Below, one piece after another: positions 1-6,762 of a stretch of DNA of 6,796 nucleotides. How positions within the stretch are numbered: the stretch's first letter is position 1; the number at the start of each line of letters is the position of its first letter. The notes under the pieces were generated by a model, which saw nothing but the letters and a program-made list of their open reading frames with translations, was not told where the DNA came from and did no database searches. The DNA comes from Actinomycetota bacterium (GTDB taxonomy: Bacteria > Actinomycetota > Actinomycetes > S36-B12 > UBA5976): contig RFTO01000059.1 of the NCBI GenBank assembly GCA_009923375.1, positions 1 through 6,796 of the forward strand. The letters run 5' to 3'. The position numbers were made by a program, and so were the translations under genes.

Positions 1-591
1 ACTGATTTTTCGCGTCACCGCAAAAATACCCGCTTGAGCAGTTTGGTTACACAGGGAACCGGTCATCGCTGCTGCTGCCGCCACTTCAAGAGGCACCCAC
101 ATCGCTGACATCGACAATTCCTCGGCCTCGGCTGTCTGCTGTACACCTTGCCACGACACATCGTGAGTCCAGAATGTCGTGATGATCTCGTCACTTCCCC
201 CTGGAGTGGTCGCCGATCGGAGAAGAACCTCCATCCGCCCTGCCACGTAGCCCGTCTCCTCGAGGAGCTCACGGCGTGCACAATCCTCGGCGTCCTCATT
301 CTCGATATCACGAAGTCCCGCGGGCAGTTCGACGCACACTTGCTGCATCGGGTGCCTGTACTGACTCACCATCAGAATTTGCCACTGTTCATCAACTCGC
401 CGCAGCGCGACAACGGCCACCGCGCCAGGATGTCGAACAACATCACGTACGACGGTCGTGTCATTGATTGTGATCGTGTCACTCACTAGCGAAACCACGA
501 CGCCCGTAAATCGGTGCTGGATATTCGACACATGCGTTATGTGCGGCACATCCCGCACCTCGGTGACGACTCCAGGTTCACAATCGCGCAC
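1..591 (-). CDS. Nudix hydrolase, probable ADP-ribose pyrophosphatase (3'-truncated)
   Basis: Probable cytoplasmic Nudix pyrophosphatase hydrolysing ADP-ribose (or a related nucleoside diphosphate sugar) to AMP and ribose-5-phosphate. Reading the minus strand gives 197 codons with no stop before the window edge, so the C-terminus is missing. Seen: SQYRHP at residues 76-81, ELPAG at 88-92, then a Nudix box from Gly92 to Gly114 with E99 and RELLEETG (107-114). Spacing from the first Gly to the first Glu is six residues, one more than the consensus, as I recall for the mycobacterial homologue Rv1700. TTPGGSDE (128-135) follows, as in ADP-ribose pyrophosphatases. The mycobacterial homologue is about 207 aa, so only a short tail should be lost. 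The GTG start at 591 is chosen because AGGAA (598-602) lies six bases upstream. It begins 12 bases after the pyrG stop in the same frame, as in other actinobacteria. Family is sure; exact substrate is inferred. Confidence 0.9.
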   Translation of the reverse strand, partial: MRDCEPGVVTEVRDVPHITHVSNIQHRFTGVVVSLVSDTITINDTTVVRDVVRHPGAVAVVALRRVDEQWQILMVSQYRHPMQQVCVELPAGLRDIENEDAEDCARRELLEETGYVAGRMEVLLRSATTPGGSDEIITTFWTHDVSWQGVQQTAEAEELSMSAMWVPLEVAAAAAMTGSLCNQTAQAGIFAVTRKIS

Positions 592-597
592 GGAACG

Positions 598-602
598 TTC
601 CT
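598..602 (-). promoter_or_regulatory. Ribosome binding site for the Nudix gene
   Basis: AGGAA on the minus strand, six bases before the GTG at 591. It lies in the 12-base gap after the pyrG stop and is the main reason for choosing this GTG over later start codons in the frame. Confidence 0.55.
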
Positions 603-603
603 G

Positions 604-2343
604 CTACTCGCCAACAAGGACGGCAGGAATGCGGCCCTGCGCTGTTATCGCCGCGGCGACCAATCCGGCGAACAGCGGGTGCGCACGAGTCGGGCGTGAT
701 TTGAATTCAGGATGGGCCTGGGTGCCGATGTAGAACGGATGCACAGCTCGGTCCAGCTCAACAAACTCCACTAACTGTGAGTCGGGCGAGAGTCCGGATA
801 GCTTCATCCCCACAGACTCCAATTGCGCGCGATAGGAGTTGTTGACCTCGTAGCGATGACGATGGCGCTCGGTCACCTCCGCTTGGCCATACACCTCCCT
901 GACGAGGCTTCCCTCAGCTAACTCGGCAACATATTCACCCAGTCGCATGGTTCCACCGAGGTCGCCTTGCCCATCGACAATGCCGAGCTGAGACTGCATC
1001 GTGGCGACGATCGGGTGGTCAGTCGTTGAATCAAATTCAGCGCTCGATGCGCCGGTGAGTCCTGCAAGGTTTCTGCCGGCTTCAATGACCATGCACTGCA
1101 AACCCAAGCAGAGCCCAAGGGTTGGCACTTGATTCTCGCGGGCCCACGTCAAGGCACCGAGTTTTCCCTCGATCCCACGAACACCAAAACCCCCTGGTAC
1201 ACATACTGCGTCGACTCCAGCAAGTGCCTTCGAAGCCCCTGACGCAGTCTCGCAATCGTCACTGCCGACCCAGCGGATGCGCACTCGAGCATCACTAGCG
1301 AATCCTCCGGCTCGGAGCGCTTCGGTGACTGATAGGTACGCATCGGGCAAGTCGACGTACTTACCGACTAAGGCCACCTCCACCTCGTGCGCCGGGAAGT
1401 GGACACGTCGCAGCAGGTCGTCCCACATCGTCCAATCCACCTCACTGGCACGAAGCCCTAGCCGGCTGATTACATACGAATCCAAACCTTCGGCGTGCAG
1501 CACCTTTGGAATGTCATAAATGCTAGGCGCGTCCACCGCAGCAACCACAGCTTCAAGATCCACGTCGCACATCAATGCAATCTTTCGCTTCATGGCATCG
1601 GGAACCTCGCGATCGGCCCGCAAGACAAGGGCGTCCGGCTGAATTCCGATACTGCGCAGCGCAGCAACCGAGTGTTGTGTTGGCTTGGTCTTCAGCTCTC
1701 CCGCTGGGCCGATAAACGGCAAAAGCGAAATATGGATGAAGAAACAGCGGTTCCGGCCGATCTCATGGCGGACCTGCCGAGCAGCTTCCAGAAATGGCAG
1801 ACTCTCAATGTCCCCGACAGTGCCGCCGATCTCGGTAATGACGACGTCTACATCGGGGGAATCCATCGACAGCATGCGGGACTTTATTTCGTTTGTCACG
1901 TGGGGAATGACCTGGACGGTGTCACCAAGAAATTCGCCGCGACGTTCCTTGGCGATGATGGTGGCGTACACCTGCCCAGTGGTGACGTTGGCATCAGCTT
2001 GTAGCTCGCGATCGAGGAATCGCTCGTAGTGCCCAATATCCAGGTCGGTTTCCGCGCCATCATGCGTGACGAAGACTTCACCGTGTTGAAAGGGATTCAT
2101 CGTTCCCGGATCCACATTCAGATAAGGATCCAATTTCTGCATTGTTACTCGTAAACCTCGGCTTGAGAGGATTCGACCCAAACTGGCGGCCGTCAAACCT
2201 TTCCCAAGCGAAGATACGACTCCGCCAGTCACAAAGATGTGTGCAGTCCCGGTGCCCAGCTCACGCACTATAGATATAGGCGCAGAACTAGGAAGTTCGG
2301 AGGATGCGTCAAAAGAGGCCTTCGAAGCCGCGGAGTCACTCAC
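604..2343 (-). CDS. pyrG: CTP synthase (glutamine-hydrolysing)
   Basis: Cytoplasmic enzyme of pyrimidine synthesis: UTP + ATP + glutamine gives CTP. The 579-aa product is full length. The N-terminal amidoligase domain (about 35-300) has the nucleotide-binding loop SSLGKG (44-49), EIGGTVGDIE (171-180) and KTKPTQHSV (217-225). The C-terminal class I glutamine amidotransferase domain (about 320-570) has PGGFGVRG (383-390), nucleophile Cys412 in GLCLGLQ, and the His544/Glu546 pair in QAHPEF, so the triad is intact. Conserved homology starts only near HIFVTGG (35-41); the 34 residues before it are Ser/Ala-rich and variable, as in some other actinobacteria. The GTG start at 2343 has only a weak upstream AGGT; another GTG at codon 26 is possible but has no visible ribosome binding site. 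It is followed closely by the Nudix gene, and steA/mctB are absent upstream. Confidence 0.98.
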   Translation of the reverse strand: MSDSAASKASFDASSELPSSAPISIVRELGTGTAHIFVTGGVVSSLGKGLTAASLGRILSSRGLRVTMQKLDPYLNVDPGTMNPFQHGEVFVTHDGAETDLDIGHYERFLDRELQADANVTTGQVYATIIAKERRGEFLGDTVQVIPHVTNEIKSRMLSMDSPDVDVVITEIGGTVGDIESLPFLEAARQVRHEIGRNRCFFIHISLLPFIGPAGELKTKPTQHSVAALRSIGIQPDALVLRADREVPDAMKRKIALMCDVDLEAVVAAVDAPSIYDIPKVLHAEGLDSYVISRLGLRASEVDWTMWDDLLRRVHFPAHEVEVALVGKYVDLPDAYLSVTEALRAGGFASDARVRIRWVGSDDCETASGASKALAGVDAVCVPGGFGVRGIEGKLGALTWARENQVPTLGLCLGLQCMVIEAGRNLAGLTGASSAEFDSTTDHPIVATMQSQLGIVDGQGDLGGTMRLGEYVAELAEGSLVREVYGQAEVTERHRHRYEVNNSYRAQLESVGMKLSGLSPDSQLVEFVELDRAVHPFYIGTQAHPEFKSRPTRAHPLFAGLVAAAITAQGRIPAVLVGE

Positions 2344-2363
2344 GGGGTATCAACCTAACACCA
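2344..2363 (-). promoter_or_regulatory. Possible pyrG promoter -10 / weak ribosome binding site
   Basis: The 57-base gap between the 202-aa gene and pyrG contains TAGGTT (2352-2357, minus strand), which fits the actinobacterial TANNNT -10 pattern. It ends eight bases before the pyrG GTG, so a transcript from it would be nearly leaderless. No good -35 is visible about 17 bases upstream. The same bases include AGGT, which could instead be a weak Shine-Dalgarno sequence nine bases from the start. Neither reading is strong. Confidence 0.22.
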
Positions 2364-2400
2364 CCGAGCTCGAGAGGCTATGTGGCACGCCTGTGACGGT

Positions 2401-3009
2401 CTAGTGAGTGATGATCGCGACTGACGCATGGGTGCTGCTCGCCGACGCGGAGAGCCCCGAAACCACCTCGATCTTCCAGCCGAGTTCCCCCACAGCCTCA
2501 CAGGCTTCCTTGAGCTTCTTACGACCGCCGTCCACGACGATAATCGCCCGAGGGCGCACAGGTAGCGCTGCAACGGCAGCTAACACCTTACGTCGACGTG
2601 ACCCGCCAATGACGACAAGCGTGCTGGCATCGATTGCATCAGTGCCCGCCAGGCAGTAGTTCTCATCCTCATGCCGCTGCCCACGATCGATCACCTTTAC
2701 GGTGAGATTCTTGGCATGCTCAGGTGGCAATCGATGCTCGACTCCAAATGCCCGGCCCATGTCACGATCAAGATGCAGGACTCTCTTGTCCCTGTCTAGC
2801 AACCATTTACTCGAGCCAGGATCTCCGAACACGACACAAGAAGCACATTGTGCGATGAGTCCTTCAACCTTTGCCAAGCTTTGTACGGGGATGGAAGGTT
2901 GGCGTACGCCGAAGCCTCTATCTCGCGCCGATCGGCGGTAATGCGCGGCGGCGGATGGCGGCGACAGGACATTCACCTTGACAGCATGAACAGCTGACCT
3001 AAGAAGCAT
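2401..3009 (-). CDS. Conserved-context hypothetical protein between recN and pyrG
   Basis: A 202-aa protein I do not recognise. It has no membrane segment or signal peptide that I can see. The first 35 residues are basic and variable. From about residue 48 the pattern alternates hydrophobic strands and helices, like a Rossmann-type alpha/beta domain: CVVFGDPGSSK (58-68), LVVIGGSRR (131-139), AIIVVDGGRKK (155-165) and KIEVVSG (179-185). The Gly-rich turns could bind a nucleotide or cofactor, but no family motif is complete. In mycobacteria this slot holds steA and mctB; the sequence resembles neither as I recall them. Support for coding: same strand as the operon, an open frame across the whole gap, and plausible codon use. 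The ATG at 3009 lies two bases after the recN stop. A GTG at 3015, overlapping that stop as GTGA, would add two residues. Neither start has a separated Shine-Dalgarno sequence. Confidence 0.75.
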   Translation of the reverse strand: MLLRSAVHAVKVNVLSPPSAAAHYRRSARDRGFGVRQPSIPVQSLAKVEGLIAQCASCVVFGDPGSSKWLLDRDKRVLHLDRDMGRAFGVEHRLPPEHAKNLTVKVIDRGQRHEDENYCLAGTDAIDASTLVVIGGSRRRKVLAAVAALPVRPRAIIVVDGGRKKLKEACEAVGELGWKIEVVSGLSASASSTHASVAIITH

Positions 3010-3011
3010 CC

Positions 3012-4718
3012 TCACAGTGGCGAATCTAGCAGTGTTTGTGAGCCCATGTGCGCCGCACTCGCCCGAGACAATAATGAATAAGCCACCTCGACAGCGGCTG
3101 GGTCTAATGGATCGGTGCCCATCATTCGACAGATTTCGACGACGCGTCCACTGTCGCTGACGCGCGTGACAGTGCTGCCGCCCGGATTCGCGGACACAAC
3201 CCACTGCGCCGACGCTATTGATGCGACCTGCGGTAGGTGTGTGACAACGATGACCTGAGTGCGCTCGGCAAGGTCGGCTAGTTTGCTGGCAACTGCATGG
3301 GCTGTGTGTCCACCGATGCCGGCATCAACTTCGTCAAAAATCATCGCGGGCATGTGCTCTGAGGCTGATAAAACAACTGTGAGAGCAAGTGACACTCGGG
3401 ACATCTCCCCGCCTGAGGCACCAGCAGCCAATGAAACCGCAGCAGCAGTGGGGCGAGTTGCGAGCTGAAAGTCCACGAGATCAGCCCCGTGGGCTGTTCG
3501 GGCGGCTGGCTGAGTGTTTACGGTAAAACCAGCAAACGTAAAACCAAGCGCGCTTAATTCGACATTGACTGCAGCGGATAACCGCAGCGCTGCAGCGTGC
3601 CTAGATTCTGAAACAAGTGCGGCAAGTGAGTGGGAGTGCGCATCAGCTTCATCGCGCAAACGTTGAAGTTCATCAGGGTCAGCAGCCTGCCCAGAGGCGG
3701 ATAAGTACGTGCGGGCTGCGTCTGCGCGATCGAGAAAATCATCGAGGGTGGATGCATTGAAGCGACGCACAACTGATGCAAGAGCGGCTCGCCGTTGCTC
3801 AATTCGCTCGGTTTCGACTGCGTGTTCCTCGTCGCCGCCAACAAGTTGCAGCAATTCACTGGCAGCTTCTCGCGCATGAGTCGCCGAGTTGCGCACAAGC
3901 TCACGCGCGCTGGCCGCTATTTCGCCGGCCTGGCCGAGAATCCGTTCTGCTTGGGCAAGCAACATCGCGGCATTCGATGTTTCATCGCCTTCCCCCGCCA
4001 ACAACCCAAGAGCTTGGAGGAGAGACTCTCGCTGGGCCAACAACTCATGTGCTGCGATCGCTTGCTCACGCAGGATCTGATCCTCACCGCGGGTCGCGCG
4101 AAGGTCATCGGCGGCAAGCACTAGCGCCTGCATTGATTCCAGCAGGAGCAGATCGTTCTGCGATGTCGCTTGCGCCTTCTCCACCGCCCCCGTCAACTGG
4201 AGGAACTCTTTGTGCGCTGACGCACATTGATCTAGGAGTGCTGCGTGCTCTGCGCCTGCGTATGCATCAAGTAGTCGTCGATGAGTCTCTGTCTTAGCTA
4301 GCAGTCGGGCAGAGTGTTGGCCGTGAACGGCAATCAGCCTGTCGGTTATCTCGGCAAGGAGTGTGGTGGGCACAGCCCGCCCGCCGACACTGGCGCTGGC
4401 CCGTCCCTCTGCCTTGACCACTCGCCGGACTATCAGCTCGTTACCGTCCACAGCAGCATCCATATCGCCTAGCGCCTGCCAAAGTTGCGGCGAGGCCGCG
4501 GCAGGTGGAAGTTCGAAAACTGCCTCAATCGACATCTCCGATGCGCCGGGGGCCAACCTCGCAACATCGGCTTTCTGCCCCCGCAGCAAGGAAATCGCGT
4601 GAAGAAGCATGGTCTTGCCAGTGCCAGTCTCCCCCGTAAGCGCGGTTAAGCCCGCATCAAGATCCAGCTCAACATCGCCGATCACAGCCAACCCGCTGAC
4701 AGTGAGTGACTTGATCAT
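3012..4718 (-). CDS. recN: DNA repair protein RecN
   Basis: SMC-like ATPase acting early in recombinational repair of double-strand breaks on the nucleoid. The 568-aa product is of normal length. Walker A is GETGTGKT (29-36); a long Ala/Glu/Leu-rich, predicted coiled-coil middle (about 150-390) carries no catalytic motif; the C-terminal half-ATPase has the ABC signature ASGGEMSR (434-441), Walker B with DE box MIFDEVDAGIGG (459-470), and a His-switch VTHLPQVAS (492-500). All ATPase motifs are intact. The ATG at 4718 is chosen because MIKSLTVSG matches the usual RecN N-terminus, GGATGG lies six bases upstream, and the start shares one base with the nadK stop (TGATG), suggesting translational coupling. 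A start nine codons further upstream is in frame but lies inside nadK. The tlyA-nadK-recN order is typical of actinobacteria. Confidence 0.97.
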   Translation of the reverse strand: MIKSLTVSGLAVIGDVELDLDAGLTALTGETGTGKTMLLHAISLLRGQKADVARLAPGASEMSIEAVFELPPAAASPQLWQALGDMDAAVDGNELIVRRVVKAEGRASASVGGRAVPTTLLAEITDRLIAVHGQHSARLLAKTETHRRLLDAYAGAEHAALLDQCASAHKEFLQLTGAVEKAQATSQNDLLLLESMQALVLAADDLRATRGEDQILREQAIAAHELLAQRESLLQALGLLAGEGDETSNAAMLLAQAERILGQAGEIAASARELVRNSATHAREAASELLQLVGGDEEHAVETERIEQRRAALASVVRRFNASTLDDFLDRADAARTYLSASGQAADPDELQRLRDEADAHSHSLAALVSESRHAAALRLSAAVNVELSALGFTFAGFTVNTQPAARTAHGADLVDFQLATRPTAAAVSLAAGASGGEMSRVSLALTVVLSASEHMPAMIFDEVDAGIGGHTAHAVASKLADLAERTQVIVVTHLPQVASIASAQWVVSANPGGSTVTRVSDSGRVVEICRMMGTDPLDPAAVEVAYSLLSRASAAHMGSQTLLDSPL

Positions 4719-5617
4719 CAGTTGCCATCCGCGTCCACACGCCAACCTTGCACGGGCAAACGAAACTTTCGCACCAGTCGGTCTGTGAATGTGGATTCGT
4801 GGATGCGAACGAAATTGACATGTCTGCTGTTGCGTGTGACGACTGTGCGCGATCCCGCCTGTGCAAGCATTCCGCGACGGCCATCAGCTGACACACGCGC
4901 ATCGCTATAGGGGTTGGAAATAGTGACCACACTGGTAGGCGCAACAACTAATGGTCGGGAGAAAAGCGCATGAGCGCTTACAGGGACGACGCACATCGCC
5001 TCTACCTGCGGCCACATCACGGGACCACCCGCGCTGAATGCATAAGCGGTGGAGCCGGTTGCGGTTGAAACGATGAGCCCGTCTGCCCCAAATCGAGAGA
5101 GCGGTTCGTTATCGATTTCCAAGAGCAACTCGAGTACGTAAAGGTCTGCGACGCGACTCACAGACACCTCGTTAAGCGCCCATGATTCCCACACACTCTG
5201 ATCAGGTTGGTGCACGGCTACGTGAACACACATGCGAGGCTCGACCGTGTAAGAACGCGTGACGATTGCTTCGACAACACGCTCAAGATCACCCACTTCG
5301 GCTTCCGCTAGGAATCCGACGCGGCCGAGATTCACACCGAGAAGGCCGACACCGTGGGCAATGGCAGTGTCCGCGGCTCGCAGCATCGTCCCATCGCCAC
5401 CGAACACGAGAACCAGTTCTGTTCCCGGTGCGCTGTCGCTAACCGAAACTCCAGCAGCCTCAAGCCGACCATCTTCGTCATCTTGCGCGCTAACAGTGGT
5501 GTCGATGCCATGCTCGGACAATCCCACGACGACGCTCAATGCTGCAGAAATCGCCGAGGGGCGCCCGCCATGGACGACCAGATGCACGCGTCGAGCGTGT
5601 CCAGCTGTCACGGTCAT
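4718..5617 (-). CDS. nadK: NAD kinase
   Basis: Cytoplasmic kinase making NADP from NAD with ATP (or polyphosphate in many actinobacteria); called ppnK in mycobacteria. The 299-aa product is of normal length. Seen: GGDGT (73-77), the hallmark loop with the catalytic Asp; NLGRVGFL (96-103); NE (149-150), which contacts the nicotinamide nucleotide; and the second family motif DGLIVSTATGSTAY (179-192) followed by SAGGPV (195-200). His216 in the PVSAHAL segment is also conserved. The start is well supported: ATG at 5617 overlaps the tlyA stop by four bases (ATGA), with AGGAAGG six bases upstream. The stop overlaps the recN start. Co-transcription and translational coupling with both neighbours are likely. 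NADP supply has no obvious mechanistic tie to TlyA or RecN; the linkage is a conserved actinobacterial arrangement. Confidence 0.97.
   Translation of the reverse strand: MTVTAGHARRVHLVVHGGRPSAISAALSVVVGLSEHGIDTTVSAQDDEDGRLEAAGVSVSDSAPGTELVLVFGGDGTMLRAADTAIAHGVGLLGVNLGRVGFLAEAEVGDLERVVEAIVTRSYTVEPRMCVHVAVHQPDQSVWESWALNEVSVSRVADLYVLELLLEIDNEPLSRFGADGLIVSTATGSTAYAFSAGGPVMWPQVEAMCVVPVSAHALFSRPLVVAPTSVVTISNPYSDARVSADGRRGMLAQAGSRTVVTRNSRHVNFVRIHESTFTDRLVRKFRLPVQGWRVDADGN
4725..4730 (-). promoter_or_regulatory. Ribosome binding site for recN
   Basis: GGATGG on the minus strand, inside the last codons of nadK and six bases before the ATG at 4718. It supports that ATG rather than the longer in-frame start at 4745. 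Confidence 0.5.
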
Positions 5618-6420
5618 TTCGGCCCTTCCTGCACTGCTTCTTCGATGTGCGAGAGCTCAAGCGGAGTAGCCGCAGACGCGGGCTGCAGCCAAAGGAAGTA
5701 TTCCACGTTGCCCGAGGGCCCGGGTAGCGGACTCGCAATCACCCCAACCGCGGGCCATCCGATGGCAGCTGCGGCTGCTGCCACTCTTGCAACGGCCTTG
5801 ACTCGAGAGTGTGGATCTCGCACAACCCCACCGGGGCTGAGACTGTCTCGGCCGACCTCGAACTGCGGCTTGACCATGAGCACCATGTTGCCCGTGTCGC
5901 TGGTCAGTGCAGCGAAAGCCGGCAAGACGAGAGTCAAGCTAATGAAGGACAAATCGGCAACAACAACCTCCGGCCGCTCAGCCAGAGCATCTGGCGTCAT
6001 GTAGCGGATGTTTACACGCTCCATGACCACCACGCGGGCATCGTTGCGCAAGGGCCACGCCAATTGCCCGTAACCGACATCGACTGCGTAAACCTTCGAT
6101 GCACCTCGTTCAAGCAGCACCTGGGTGAATCCACCGGTGGATGCTCCTGCGTCGAGGCACACCTTGCCCTGCACTGCAAGCCCCATCGGGGCGAATGAAT
6201 CCAGCGCACCTATTAACTTGTGCGCTCCGCGCGAGACCCAGTGGGCATCATCAGCATCCAACACGATCGACACGGAATCAGAAACTTGTCTGGCTGCTTT
6301 GTCCGCGATGAATCCGTTGACCTTCACAGAACCTGCGGAGATCAGCGCCTGCGCTTGCTCGCGGCTTCGAGCCAAGTGCCTGCGCACAAGCTCGATATCG
6401 AGCCGTCTAAGCGAGCTCAT
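5614..6420 (-). CDS. tlyA: 16S/23S rRNA (cytidine-2'-O)-methyltransferase TlyA, type II
   Basis: Methylates the ribose 2'-O of C1409 in 16S rRNA (helix 44) and C1920 in 23S rRNA (helix 69) with S-adenosylmethionine; in mycobacteria loss gives capreomycin and viomycin resistance. The 268-aa product matches the long, type II form known to modify both subunits. Domains: an S4 RNA-binding domain (about 5-55) with RRLDIELVRRHLARSREQA, then an FtsJ-like Rossmann methyltransferase domain. The SAM loop is LDAGASTGGFT (89-99); DLSF (156-159), VKPQ (183-186) and GNVEYF (237-242) follow. Lys68, Asp156, Lys184 and Glu240 fit the K-D-K-E set of FtsJ-type 2'-O-methyltransferases. The interdomain linker reads AHWV (59-62), where mycobacterial TlyA has RxWV. 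The ATG at 6420 has only a weak, distant AGGT upstream, but the N-terminus matches the family. The stop overlaps the nadK start. The 'hemolysin' label seen in databases is historical. Confidence 0.96.
   Translation of the reverse strand: MSSLRRLDIELVRRHLARSREQAQALISAGSVKVNGFIADKAARQVSDSVSIVLDADDAHWVSRGAHKLIGALDSFAPMGLAVQGKVCLDAGASTGGFTQVLLERGASKVYAVDVGYGQLAWPLRNDARVVVMERVNIRYMTPDALAERPEVVVADLSFISLTLVLPAFAALTSDTGNMVLMVKPQFEVGRDSLSPGGVVRDPHSRVKAVARVAAAAAAIGWPAVGVIASPLPGPSGNVEYFLWLQPASAATPLELSHIEEAVQEGPK
5624..5630 (-). promoter_or_regulatory. Strong ribosome binding site for nadK
   Basis: AGGAAGG on the minus strand, inside the 3' end of tlyA and six bases before the nadK ATG at 5617. It is the strongest Shine-Dalgarno sequence in the window and fixes that start. 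Confidence 0.7.
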
Positions 6421-6450
6421 GGCGAGGTTGACCTAATCCGCAGAATCCGA

Positions 6451-6678
6451 CTACGGCGTAACTAAGACCGAATGTAGGCGATCGTGCACATCGCTCAGGA
6501 CGGCGATGGCTGCGTCATCATCCTGCGTATTCGACTCAGCAAGCCGGGCAACTGCTGCGTCTACGCGGACATCGCCGGTGGCAATTGGCTCCGCATCAAA
6601 AGGTGGATTACCGGAGGTATCGCTCGCGGTGCTCTCAGCTGGCACCAAAGCGTCGTCTGACAATTCGGCGTTGTCCAC
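6451..6678 (-). CDS. Small acidic hypothetical protein upstream of tlyA
   Basis: A 75-aa protein of unknown function. The first 35 residues are acidic and rich in Ser, Pro and Ala, and probably disordered. The second half looks helical and more conserved: DVRVDAAVARL (36-46), then AAIAVLSDVHDRLHSVL (56-72). This resembles the small proteins ending in a helix with a V-H/F-x-R-L pattern that many actinobacteria encode just before tlyA (the Rv1693 position), so it is probably real although short. The GTG start at 6678 is the first usable start after an in-frame TAA at 6727-6729; its ribosome binding site is weak. It ends 30 bases before tlyA and is likely in the same transcript. Recognition rests on position and pattern, not a full alignment. 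Confidence 0.65.
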   Translation of the reverse strand: MDNAELSDDALVPAESTASDTSGNPPFDAEPIATGDVRVDAAVARLAESNTQDDDAAIAVLSDVHDRLHSVLVTP

Positions 6679-6726
6679 AGTCTGCGACTCGATGTGGTTC
6701 TGGTTGTCCTCTTGGTGGCGGCGGTG

Positions 6727-6762
6727 TTAGAGCATGGAGCCGACTTGGGCATTGCTCTGGAC
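6727..6762 (-). other. Possible 3' tail of an upstream gene
   Basis: Eleven codons and a TAA stop (VQSNAQVGSML) in the frame of the 75-aa protein, 48 bases before its GTG. In actinobacteria a HAD-family phosphatase gene often precedes this small gene, and this could be its end, but eleven residues are too few to tell. The genomic sequence stops at 6762. Confidence 0.25.

Noticed and set aside
1495..2004. Plus-strand frame of 169 aa
   Set aside because: Antisense to the conserved amidoligase domain of pyrG; no recognisable motif and no ribosome binding site support.
2344..2400. Rho-independent terminator before pyrG
   Set aside because: Small palindromes such as CGAGCTCG are present, but there is no stable GC stem followed by a T run on the minus strand.
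2401..3204. A 267-aa version of the hypothetical gene
   Set aside because: The first 65 residues lie fully inside the conserved C-terminal part of recN in another frame and are low-quality, Arg/Cys/His-rich sequence typical of a shadow frame.
3776..4297. Plus-strand frames of 173 and 109 aa
   Set aside because: Antisense to the Ala/Glu-rich coiled-coil region of recN, where open frames arise by composition alone.
3012..4745. Longer recN beginning at 4745
   Set aside because: The nine extra codons lie within nadK and do not resemble RecN; MIKSLTVSG at 4718 matches the family start and has a ribosome binding site.
5354..6004. Plus-strand frame of 216 aa
   Set aside because: Antisense to tlyA and nadK, both strongly supported; composition is that of a shadow frame.
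1..6762. New defence, mobile or biosynthetic system
   Set aside because: All but two genes are recognised housekeeping genes in a conserved actinobacterial order; no direct repeat array, integrase, tRNA or att-like sequence is visible.
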